Shown piece by piece: positions 49,608-58,100 of a stretch of 64,000 nt of DNA. Within the stretch, counting starts at the first letter, position 1; each line of letters begins with the position of its first letter. The stretch covers positions 19,530-83,529 of the forward strand of contig JAJUIC010000001.1 of assembly GCA_029265595.1 (NCBI GenBank). Reading direction: 5' to 3'. This stretch comes from Flavobacteriaceae bacterium. Its GTDB lineage: Bacteria > Bacteroidota > Bacteroidia > Flavobacteriales > Flavobacteriaceae. The translations under genes were made by a program, and so were the position numbers. The notes under the pieces were generated by a model. That model had not been told where the DNA came from, ran no database searches, and saw only the letters and a list, made by a program, of their open reading frames with translations.

Positions 49608-50738
49608 ATGAAAAAACTACCGATATTTTTAATTGCTTTTGTTGCGCTGCTGGGCCTGAATGCTTGCTCCAGTGATGACGATGTGGTCTTTATTGCGCAA
49701 CCTGACATGGAGGGAATTGCTTTTTTGAATACATTTTCCTCTAACTATATTTTGACACCTGCTACCGGAACCAACGTTGCAGAGCGCTTTGTGTGGAATC
49801 AGGTGGATGTGGATGTACCCACTAATATTCAGTATGAGGTTCAGGGATCCCCCAGTGCTGATTTTGAAGAAATTACAGTTATGGGGAGTACCTCGGATAA
49901 CAACCTGGCGGTGACCGTAAAACAAATGCTGGATTTGGCAGGGGAAGCCGGGATTGACAGTGACCCCGAGACCGAAGCTCCCAATACCGGGACCCTGTAT
50001 TTTCGGGTGGTAGCCTCAGTAGGAACCGGAGGGGATCTGGCTCATACCTCTGAGCCCCAGGCCCTGACCGTTACCTTGCCTGAAGGTGGAGACGATGGAG
50101 GTATTACCTACCGTAATTTCTACCTGGTTGGAGATGTAACTGCCGCAGGATGGAGTGAGAATAATAACAATACTCCCCTATTCAGAGATGCGGAAAATTC
50201 GGACCTATACCACTTCACCGGACGCTTTGCCGGCGGGGATGACCTGGAAGGATTTAAATTGCTGGAGATTCTAGGAAAGTGGCAGCCGCAATGGGGTACT
50301 GACGGCTCGGGCAACCTTACCAATAATGAACTTTATGGCGAGGATCCGATAGCGTTCGCTGTAGAGGAAGATGGATATTTTACTCTCACGGTGGATGCCG
50401 ATGAGATGACCTATTCTTTTGAGGAGTACGATGCCAGCGAGGCAGAAACCTACGCAAGTATTGGAATAGTGGGAGATGCTACGCCAGGCGGATGGGATGA
50501 CGATACCATGCTGACTCAGACGGAGTTTGATCCGCACCTGTGGTATGCCGCAGATGTGGCACTGGCTGAAGGGGAACTTAAGTTCCGCGTGGACGGCGAG
50601 TGGGCCATGAACTGGGGAGGTACTACCTTCCCTAGTGGAGAAGGTGTTTTTGACGGTGGTAATATTCCAGCAGAAGAAGGTGTCTATACTATCTGGTTCA
50701 ATGATATTACCAAACGGTATATCCTGATTGCGCAGTAG
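49608..50738 (+). CDS. SusE/SusF-type surface lipoprotein with tandem starch-binding-like modules
   Basis: MKKLPIFLIAFVALLGLNACSSDDD lipobox; two repeats FYLVGDVTAAGWSENNNTPLF... and IGIVGDATPGGWDDDTMLTQ...; start set at 49608. Confidence 0.9.
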   Translation: MKKLPIFLIAFVALLGLNACSSDDDVVFIAQPDMEGIAFLNTFSSNYILTPATGTNVAERFVWNQVDVDVPTNIQYEVQGSPSADFEEITVMGSTSDNNLAVTVKQMLDLAGEAGIDSDPETEAPNTGTLYFRVVASVGTGGDLAHTSEPQALTVTLPEGGDDGGITYRNFYLVGDVTAAGWSENNNNTPLFRDAENSDLYHFTGRFAGGDDLEGFKLLEILGKWQPQWGTDGSGNLTNNELYGEDPIAFAVEEDGYFTLTVDADEMTYSFEEYDASEAETYASIGIVGDATPGGWDDDTMLTQTEFDPHLWYAADVALAEGELKFRVDGEWAMNWGGTTFPSGEGVFDGGNIPAEEGVYTIWFNDITKRYILIAQ

Positions 50739-50756
50739 ATAAGGCTTAAAATAGCG

Positions 50757-50785
50757 AAAGGGCTGTCGTGCGGCAGCCCTTTTTT
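50757..50785 (+). terminator. terminator after SusE-like gene (before GH13)
   Basis: AAAGGGCTG-TCGTGCGG-CAGCCCTTTTTT. Confidence 0.75.
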
Positions 50786-50798
50786 AATACTTTAAATT

Positions 50799-52241
50799 AT
50801 GAGAGAAAAAACATTAATGCGGTTTGTGATTGTCGCGATATTAAGCCTTGCATGGGCGTGTTCCTCCGACGATCCCCAGGAATCCGATCCGGATCCCACT
50901 TTGCCCCCCACTCCACCCGGTAGTAAATACCAGCCGCTGGATTTAACCGCGCTGGACAATGGACAGGGGGTGATGATGCAGGCCTTTTACTGGGACGTGG
51001 AGCCTCGCCACCAGTGGTGGAATACCATTAAGCCAAAGATTGGGGAATGGGCGGATGCAGGAGTGGATCGCATCTGGCTTCCGGTAGCCACCAAAGGACA
51101 ATCGGGCGGGTATTCCATGGGATATGACCCCAGTGATTACTTTGATTTTGGAGAGTATGATCAGCATGGCACCATTCCCACCCGAATGGGAACCCGGGAG
51201 GAACTGGAAGCCGTTATTGCCCAGGCGCACGCCAAAGAGGTGGAAGTAATAGCCGATATTGTGCTGAATCACAATTCGGGAGGAGGACTGCAATACAACC
51301 CATACCGGCATAAGCAGACCTACACCCTGTTTAATGAAGACCATGGAAATGCTTCGGGGAAATTCAACAGGGATTTTGAACACTTTCATCCCAATGCGAT
51401 TCACGAGCGGGATCCGGAGGCCATGTTTTTTGAAGAGCAGGACCTTTGCCACGATCATCCCCATGTGCAGAATTGGCTGTGGAAAAGCGAGGAGTCGGTG
51501 GCAAAATATTATAAGAACGTGATGGGGTTTGATGGGTGGCGTTTTGATTATGTCAAGGGTTTTGAACCCTGGGTGATCAGAGAATGGATGAAGAGTGTGG
51601 GTGGATATGCTGTGGGAGAGTTGTGGGAAGGCAATGGAGCCGTCCTGGCTCAGTGGGTGGAAGAAACCGGAATTGCAGCCTTTGACTTTGCGGCTTTCTA
51701 TAAAATGGAAGAAGCCTTTGACCGTCACAATGACCTGAGGTATCTGGATCGAGATATGCTACGAAAGACGCATCCGCAGCTGGCCGTTACTTTTGTTGCC
51801 AATCACGATACCGAAAAAGACGAGCACCCGGACAACCGGATTTCAAAAGCGAATAAAATGAAATCCTATGCCTATATCCTCACCCACGATGGGTATCCAA
51901 CTATTTTCTATCTCGATTATGAAGATCAGGACTTCAGCGAGGAACTCCGCCAGCTCATGTTAATCCATGGAAGTTTAGCCACTGGAGAGGTCGAAGTGCT
52001 TTATGTAGATCAGGACGAGTATGTAATGAGGCGCAGTGGCGGCCCAGGCAATCCGGGCCTCATTCTATATATGAACATCGGAAACAATATCAAAAGACGA
52101 AGTGTCCAGAGCCTGTGGAATGATCAGCCGGTAATGGATTATGCGGGTCAAACTTCTTATACCAGCACTTCCGATGTATCTGGGAAAGTCATGCTGGAAG
52201 CTCCGGCAAAAGGATATGCCATCTACAGTGTGATGGAGTAA
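50799..52241 (+). CDS. alpha-amylase GH13 lipoprotein
   Basis: 480 aa; LSLAWACSSDDP lipobox; VMMQAFYWD, VIADIVLNHNSGGG, GWRFDYVKGFEPW, FVANHDTEKD. Confidence 0.94.
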   Translation: MREKTLMRFVIVAILSLAWACSSDDPQESDPDPTLPPTPPGSKYQPLDLTALDNGQGVMMQAFYWDVEPRHQWWNTIKPKIGEWADAGVDRIWLPVATKGQSGGYSMGYDPSDYFDFGEYDQHGTIPTRMGTREELEAVIAQAHAKEVEVIADIVLNHNSGGGLQYNPYRHKQTYTLFNEDHGNASGKFNRDFEHFHPNAIHERDPEAMFFEEQDLCHDHPHVQNWLWKSEESVAKYYKNVMGFDGWRFDYVKGFEPWVIREWMKSVGGYAVGELWEGNGAVLAQWVEETGIAAFDFAAFYKMEEAFDRHNDLRYLDRDMLRKTHPQLAVTFVANHDTEKDEHPDNRISKANKMKSYAYILTHDGYPTIFYLDYEDQDFSEELRQLMLIHGSLATGEVEVLYVDQDEYVMRRSGGPGNPGLILYMNIGNNIKRRSVQSLWNDQPVMDYAGQTSYTSTSDVSGKVMLEAPAKGYAIYSVME

Positions 52242-52260
52242 TCAGCCAAAACAGGTGGGA

Positions 52261-52283
52261 GCAGTCCCCTTTGCAGGGACTGC
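52261..52283. terminator. terminator-like hairpin after GH13 (convergent with VOC gene)
   Basis: GCAGTCCC-CTTTGCA-GGGACTGC. Confidence 0.5.
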
Positions 52284-52317
52284 CTTGCCTTACTGCTTTC
52301 ACTTTCCATTTTAAACC

Positions 52318-52698
52318 TTAAGTTTGAGGTGGTGCGTAGGTCACCAGGTCAATCCCAATTCCATTGGGATCCATAATAGCAAAGTGCCGATCCCCCCAGG
52401 GTTCGTCCCGTAGGTCAATATGGATTTCGACTCCCTTTTGTTGGAGCCTATGATACCAGGCATCCACATCTTCTACTTCTATGGTCAGATAGACCCCTTG
52501 ATTCTGAAAAGGTTTTTGAAACAGGGGCTGCTGAGAGGCATGCTCGGGAATTAAAAAACTGATTTCAGCTTCCTGGCCTGGGGTGTGCAGTAATAGATAA
52601 AAATCATTCTCGAAAGAAACTCCAAATCCTAACACCTCCGTGTAAAAAGCTTTGGATTCCGATAATTTTGGTGTAATCACACCTGCGTTTAATTTCAT
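52318..52698 (-). CDS. VOC (glyoxalase/bleomycin resistance) family protein
   Basis: MKLNAGVITPKLSESKAFYTEVLGFGVSFENDFYLLLH...GDRHFAIMDPNGIGIDLVTY; start set at 52698. Confidence 0.88.
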   Translation of the reverse strand: MKLNAGVITPKLSESKAFYTEVLGFGVSFENDFYLLLHTPGQEAEISFLIPEHASQQPLFQKPFQNQGVYLTIEVEDVDAWYHRLQQKGVEIHIDLRDEPWGDRHFAIMDPNGIGIDLVTYAPPQT

Positions 52699-52810
52699 TT
52701 TTTTGATTTTGGTTAAACATGTTACCACCTTAAAGGTGGAGCCTTTTAAATAGGTCACGCTGCAAAATTGGAAAATAATAACTTTGGAGGATTGTAAAAA
52801 TCGGACAACC

Positions 52811-53608
52811 TTAATCTCTGGTGGCCTTTAGAGGGGTAGAACCGTAGAAATTTTTAAAGTCTTTAATTAAATGCGGCTGATCGTAATAACCCAAATCGGT
52901 AACTTCTCCCGGATTCTGGGAAGAAGTTTCCTGAAGCAGCTTCTGAAACCGCACCACTTTACTGAAAGACTTGGGGCTGGCCCCTATGTAGTGATCGAAC
53001 ATCCTGCGCATTTGTCTTGGGCTTAGACCTGTGTCTAAATCCCTTTCTATACGCAGCAGGCCGTTGCATTGAACGATTTTGCCAAGGGCGCGGTACACAC
53101 GTGGATCAAGGTCAATTACTGCCTGAGATAAGCACTGTAGAAATAGCCGGTCCAGTTCCAGGAGAATGTGCCGGGTCGAGAGCGAGGGCTTAAAATGTCT
53201 CTCAATGGCACTTGAAAGCGATGGCACTACCAGGTGTAAGGCTTCGGAGCGATCCAGCAGTTCACTGGCTTTCACAGGAAAAAGTTGCGGGAACATCCCC
53301 GGGAGAAATCGGACGCCAACATAACGAAACGTGTTTTCAAGAGCAAAGTCCGTAAAGGTTTTACAAAAACCGGTGACGGCATTCTGCTGTGGATCGTCCA
53401 GATTGAAATAGATATCCATACATCCATCAGCCACCACACGGTACCTGAACCCCCGGGATAAAGCTTGGGTGCTCTCCAGGAGCCAGTAGCAGTGAATGTA
53501 GGGCTGGAGTCTAAGGTGCGGCTTAAATTCGGTATATACCACTTCTCCCCCATTAGAGGAAACCGTTGGTTGTATCGGATGATAGTCTTTGACAGTTAAT
53601 TCCTGCAT
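52811..53608 (-). CDS. AraC family transcriptional regulator (N-terminal DUF6597-like domain)
   Basis: 265 aa; FKPHLRLQPYIHCYWLLE; GLSPRQMRRMFDHYIGASPKSFSKVVRFQKLL...DLGYYDQPHLIKDFKNFYGSTPLKA. Confidence 0.9.
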   Translation of the reverse strand: MQELTVKDYHPIQPTVSSNGGEVVYTEFKPHLRLQPYIHCYWLLESTQALSRGFRYRVVADGCMDIYFNLDDPQQNAVTGFCKTFTDFALENTFRYVGVRFLPGMFPQLFPVKASELLDRSEALHLVVPSLSSAIERHFKPSLSTRHILLELDRLFLQCLSQAVIDLDPRVYRALGKIVQCNGLLRIERDLDTGLSPRQMRRMFDHYIGASPKSFSKVVRFQKLLQETSSQNPGEVTDLGYYDQPHLIKDFKNFYGSTPLKATRD

Positions 53609-53676
53609 AGGTCCTGCTGCAGTTTATGCTCCTGGTTTCGAAATTTAAAAATAGAGAAAATTCAGTCCCTTAGAAA

Positions 53677-54417
53677 CTACCTGGGGATATTCATCCATTT
53701 TGGCTTCTGAGTCTCCGGGTTGTTGAAAACGTGCTTAACACTGTCATAGGCCAATCCCAGAAGAAGAAGGATCGCCGGGATTAAAAAGACATACAGTCCC
53801 ATATAGGGATAGAAAAAGCCTCCGGTGGTGCCACCCAAAAAGAAATAAATAATGATACGCAGGCGAAGCCTGATAGTGGTAGCCAGGCGCTTTCGCTGTT
53901 TACGGGTTTTGTAAAAGAACCACTGTGAGAGTTCTATTCCCAGGTCTGTGAAGAGTCCGGTGAGGTGGGTAGTTCGAACAATGGCATCAGAAATTAAGGT
54001 GACCAGAGAGTTCTGTAATCCCATGGCAAACAAAAGAATATAAGCGATGAGATTAAAATCAATCTCCAGGAGCCGATACCCCATAAGCGCTACCACAAAT
54101 AATAGAGCACTCTCAATGATAACCGGCAGAATGTAAATATAACGATCGGACTTCCTTTTTAGCAGTTCGACAAGTAAGTTCGATACAAAGGATCCGAGCA
54201 GGAAGCAAAGAATGTAAAATAAGTAGATGAAAGCCCCCTTTACCTCGGGCGAGTAAAACCCTTCAATAAAAAATGCAAAATGCCCCGTCACATTAGTAGT
54301 AAGCTGCTGTACCGCCATAAATCCCGCCACGTTCACCAGACCGGCTACGAAGGAGAGTAAGGAGGCAATCTGCTTGTTGTGTTTAAGGGTACGGAGTTTT
54401 CCTCGGTGTCTGAACAT
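53677..54417 (-). CDS. YoaK/DUF1275 family membrane protein
   Basis: 246 aa; LSFVAGLVNVAGFMAVQQLTTNVTGHFAFFIEGF; multi-TM; NSLVTLISDAIVRTTHLTGLFTDLGIE. Confidence 0.9.
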   Translation of the reverse strand: MFRHRGKLRTLKHNKQIASLLSFVAGLVNVAGFMAVQQLTTNVTGHFAFFIEGFYSPEVKGAFIYLFYILCFLLGSFVSNLLVELLKRKSDRYIYILPVIIESALLFVVALMGYRLLEIDFNLIAYILLFAMGLQNSLVTLISDAIVRTTHLTGLFTDLGIELSQWFFYKTRKQRKRLATTIRLRLRIIIYFFLGGTTGGFFYPYMGLYVFLIPAILLLLGLAYDSVKHVFNNPETQKPKWMNIPR

Positions 54418-54534
54418 TTTACTGAAGACCGGTTTTTGCGTGCATATCAGGTATTAACTGAATGGGTTTAAGGTCTCCAAAATTATGAAATTGGGGTGAG
54501 ATTGCTCCTGCTGATCCTTATAATCTGCGAACTG

Positions 54535-54894
54535 CTACCTTTCGGGCTCCCTCTTATAATCTGTAAGAAAGTAATTTAAGGCGGCCATGGAGAGCATCCC
54601 AAGGTGAAAAGCCAGGGTGCGTTTGTCTTTTCGGATGGTTTTTGAAAATGTCAAAATCGACAATCCCGCCAGAAATCCCATATCAGCCTTCTGATGGTTT
54701 TCAAAGGGAATCACTCTGGCCAGTCCATAAGGAGTATCGGTCAGTGCATTGGTAGCGAGAAAGCCCGTAGACAATGCCTGGTAGGTTCTGGCCGCTTCAT
54801 CATTAATTCCGAAAGCGACGGGGCCCATTACCTGCATTCCGGTATAGGCATAGTCAATTAAGGCGTGTTGGGAAGGACTTATTGGTTTTTCCAT
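54535..54894 (-). CDS. hypothetical membrane protein (119 aa)
   Basis: Hydrophobic segments; MEKPISPSQHALIDYAYTGMQVMGPVAFGIND... Confidence 0.7.
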   Translation of the reverse strand: MEKPISPSQHALIDYAYTGMQVMGPVAFGINDEAARTYQALSTGFLATNALTDTPYGLARVIPFENHQKADMGFLAGLSILTFSKTIRKDKRTLAFHLGMLSMAALNYFLTDYKREPER

Positions 54895-55105
54895 TGCGAT
54901 GATTTTTCTGTTTTACTCAAATCTACTGATTTTCAGGTTATTGAGCCTTTAAAATTCCAGCAAAGCTTTGTTAACTATGGCTTAAACCTACTTGACTCAA
55001 GAATGTGGTAGGAGGTTGTTACCCGGATGGTTAGGCTCCCATGCTGATTTCTTTTACTTTTGTTTTAGTTATACTATTGTTGAATCACACCTGGACCTCC
55101 CCCTT

Positions 55106-56116
55106 ATGACAGTACTGGATTTCGAACCCATTCAGCATGCAGATTTTGACCAGGCCCAATTGCCTGAGGAAGTACTTCGGTGGATTGCGCAGCATAACCT
55201 GTGGAATATATGGGTGCCGAAGGCCTTTGGCGGGCAGCAGCTAACCCTAAGTCAGGGGCTGCAGGTTCAAAAAGAACTGGCCCGATTTGATGGAAGTCTC
55301 GGCTGGACCCAAACTCTTTGTAGTGGGGCCAATTTTTTCATAGGGAATCTTCAAAAAGAGGTCATAACAGAAACTTTCGGGACTTATGGTAACAGGATTT
55401 GTCTGGGTGGAAGTGGAATGCCCACCGGTGAGGCTCAAAAGGAAGGGGACCACTACAGGATCACCGGCAACTGGAAATACGCTACCGGAGCTCCTCATCT
55501 TACCCATTTTACCTTGAATGCACGGGTGGTGGAAAATGGAAAAGCGGTCCTCTCAGCAGATGGGAAAGAGGTGGTTCAGTCATTTCTGTTATCGAGAAAC
55601 CAGGTGAAGCTGATTCGGGACTGGAATACGATGGGCCTGAAGGCCACTGCCAGTCATTCCTTTAAAGTGGAAGATATTCTGGTGCACCAGAGCCACTCCT
55701 TTATTTACAACGAAACCTACCTCCCCCAGCCTATTTTCAAGATTCCATTTCCGATTTTTACAGACCTCACCCTGTGGGTAAATTATCTGGGGATGGCCCA
55801 GCATTTTCTCCAAGAGGCCAAAAGTACCGGTTTGCAACTGGACTTTAGCAGATTGGAGGGGGTACTCATGGCTGCTGACAGCGCTATTGACCAGTTTGCC
55901 TCGGAGGTGGAGGCGACCCTTGAAAAAGGAGGATCCTTTTCAAAGGAATTTACCAGTGAGGTGCATGAAGCCGGAGCCAGCTCGGTGAGACACCTTACCA
56001 GCTGCCTGATCGCGCTTTATCCAAAACTGGGAATGCGAGCCTGCAGTACAAGTCAACCCCTGAACAAAATATTTAGAGATTATTTTACTGCTACCCAGCA
56101 CATTAATTTTCTGTAG
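55106..56116 (+). CDS. acyl-CoA dehydrogenase-like flavoprotein
   Basis: 336 aa from ATG 55106; IWVPKAFGGQQLTLSQGLQVQKELARFDGSLGWTQTL, YRITGNWKYATGAPHLTHF. Confidence 0.82.
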   Translation: MTVLDFEPIQHADFDQAQLPEEVLRWIAQHNLWNIWVPKAFGGQQLTLSQGLQVQKELARFDGSLGWTQTLCSGANFFIGNLQKEVITETFGTYGNRICLGGSGMPTGEAQKEGDHYRITGNWKYATGAPHLTHFTLNARVVENGKAVLSADGKEVVQSFLLSRNQVKLIRDWNTMGLKATASHSFKVEDILVHQSHSFIYNETYLPQPIFKIPFPIFTDLTLWVNYLGMAQHFLQEAKSTGLQLDFSRLEGVLMAADSAIDQFASEVEATLEKGGSFSKEFTSEVHEAGASSVRHLTSCLIALYPKLGMRACSTSQPLNKIFRDYFTATQHINFL

Positions 56117-56137
56117 TGGAATTTCCGGAATCCGGCC

Positions 56138-57034
56138 TTAATCCACTTCTTTAATAATGAAAAACCCATCATTGCCCTGGGATTGATACAGGGGCATGAA
56201 AATCGTAGCATCCCATCGGCTTCTGATTTCTTTGCCATTTTGAAGTGCCAGTAACTGGTCATCCTGAATTTGCTCAAAATTCTCGAAACCAGGACGCATT
56301 TCAAAGGAATCCCCTTTTTCCAGACCGTGCCGGTGGATGATTTCGAAGGTTTTCTGTCCTTCCGGATATTGGCGGGCAAAGACTTCATAACAACCCGGAT
56401 AACAGGAAAGACCCTCCAACTCCAGGTCACAGGCCTTCTTCAGGGCCAGCCAGATCAGGCTCTCCTGATTTCTCTGGGTTTCTTCTGCCTCGTGTTGTCC
56501 CCCTTCAAAGGTAAATCCGGTAAGACCGTTCTTGCTGAAGTATTTATCTATGGAGCCATCCACGATGTCGCTAAAGCCCTTGACGATATACACCGGAAAG
56601 CGATGGGCAAATTCGTTGTTACCGCCTACATCCTGCACGGAGATATAAGGCAAACTGCTGGAAGAGGTGGTATGACAATCCACAAAATAGCGCTGGGGAT
56701 ATTTATCGGGCCCGTAGTCCTTTAGGATCTGGATGATTTCCTGCATCTCCTTTTCTTCGTGGGTGGTAGGATCCCTTTGAAGTTTTTCATCGGTCCATGT
56801 ACGGTTTAGATCCTCATCTATAAAACGCTGGTTTTGCTGAAGCCCTTCCTGATTCCCCGCAATCCCGATAAAGGTTCCTTTCATGCGAGGTTTTTTCTCT
56901 TCCAGTTCCCTGAAAACCTCTTGCAGGGCCCGAACGCCACTGGGCTCATTTCCATGAACCCCTGCCGTTATCAGCAGCAGGGGCCCTCCTTTTTCTCCTT
57001 CATATTTGCCTAACATTCTCGGAACCCGTTCCAT
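56138..57034 (-). CDS. succinylglutamate desuccinylase/aspartoacylase (AstE/AspA, M14-like) family protein
   Basis: From ATG 57034: MERVPRMLGKYEGEKGGPLLLITAGVHGNEPSGVRALQEVF; FVDCHTTSS; GFTFEGGQHE. Confidence 0.9.
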   Translation of the reverse strand: MERVPRMLGKYEGEKGGPLLLITAGVHGNEPSGVRALQEVFRELEEKKPRMKGTFIGIAGNQEGLQQNQRFIDEDLNRTWTDEKLQRDPTTHEEKEMQEIIQILKDYGPDKYPQRYFVDCHTTSSSSLPYISVQDVGGNNEFAHRFPVYIVKGFSDIVDGSIDKYFSKNGLTGFTFEGGQHEAEETQRNQESLIWLALKKACDLELEGLSCYPGCYEVFARQYPEGQKTFEIIHRHGLEKGDSFEMRPGFENFEQIQDDQLLALQNGKEIRSRWDATIFMPLYQSQGNDGFFIIKEVD

Positions 57035-57050
57035 AATACTCCTTTTTAAA

Positions 57051-58100
57051 TTAAACCATGGTCGCCAGTACGCGGTTGGAAATCTTTCCCTTATAGAGTC
57101 TTTTATACTCCATCTTCTTTTCAATGGAATCAATGACCACATCAGAGAAATCGGGCAGGCCAATTTCATTAAAGTGATCCAGCCCACCAGGGCTCAGTAC
57201 ATTGATTTCAATAAGCTTGTCCTTAACAATATCAAGACCCACGAAAAAGAGTCCATCCCTGATGAGTTTGGGAGCTGTTATTTCAATAATCCGCTTCATT
57301 TCATCGGTTAAAGGACTACTATCCGCCGTTGCTCCCTGAGCGAAGTTACTTCTGAATTCTCCTTCTCCCAGAACCCGCTTGATAATGCCGTATTTCCCAT
57401 CTTTTTCCATGACCCGGCCATTCATAAGGAGGACTCTTACATCTCCCTCAGTCCCCGCAGGCAGATACTCCTGAGCAATGATATAGCCCTTGTTGGAGAG
57501 GTTGGTGAGAATCTGGTTGAGGTTCTTTTCATTCTTGTCTATGAAATACACATCTCTTCCACCCGAACCCTCCAAGGGTTTTAAAATCATCTTTTTCTTC
57601 TTCTGTTCGTAGAATTCCATGATTTCCTCCTTGTCCCGGGTAATAATGGAAGGTGGCTTTATTATACTGGGTAATTCTTCAAAATAGAGTTTGTCGATAA
57701 AGGCATGAGAAAGGGCATAGGCGTCATTGAGAACAAGCACCCCGGCTTGTTGCATCATTCTTCCGAAAGCGACTCCCGCCTGCTCTGCCCACTGACGGTC
57801 CGAACCTTCCTCTGTGGGGTTGTTCCGGATAAAGAGTACATCGAGATCTGTGGCGATGATTTTTTGTTTTTTTGCCCTTTCACTCTGGAGGACCTCAAGA
57901 AAATGCTGCGGAGAATCAATCTCGGCATTTTTGGGTATATAGGTGCTGATAATGGACAAAGGTTTGTCGTGGGCGAAGCTGAAGTCCCCCACTCCCATCA
58001 CGTAAACTTCATGCTTGCGTCTGCGCGCTTCGTGCATGAGATAAACGGTAGTACCACAAGTCTCTGTGGAGATGGAATTAATAACAAAGCATATTTTCAT
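57051..58100 (-). CDS. ATP-grasp glutathione-synthase-like ligase
   Basis: 349 aa; MILKPLEGSGGRDVYFID, AQEYLPAGTEGDVRVLLMNGRVM, GLFFVGLDIVKDKLIEINVLSPGG. Confidence 0.9.
   Translation of the reverse strand: MKICFVINSISTETCGTTVYLMHEARRRKHEVYVMGVGDFSFAHDKPLSIISTYIPKNAEIDSPQHFLEVLQSERAKKQKIIATDLDVLFIRNNPTEEGSDRQWAEQAGVAFGRMMQQAGVLVLNDAYALSHAFIDKLYFEELPSIIKPPSIITRDKEEIMEFYEQKKKKMILKPLEGSGGRDVYFIDKNEKNLNQILTNLSNKGYIIAQEYLPAGTEGDVRVLLMNGRVMEKDGKYGIIKRVLGEGEFRSNFAQGATADSSPLTDEMKRIIEITAPKLIRDGLFFVGLDIVKDKLIEINVLSPGGLDHFNEIGLPDFSDVVIDSIEKKMEYKRLYKGKISNRVLATMV

Noticed and set aside
50943-51728. 261-aa minus-strand ORF
   Set aside because: Antisense to the GH13 amylase gene whose catalytic motifs are intact.
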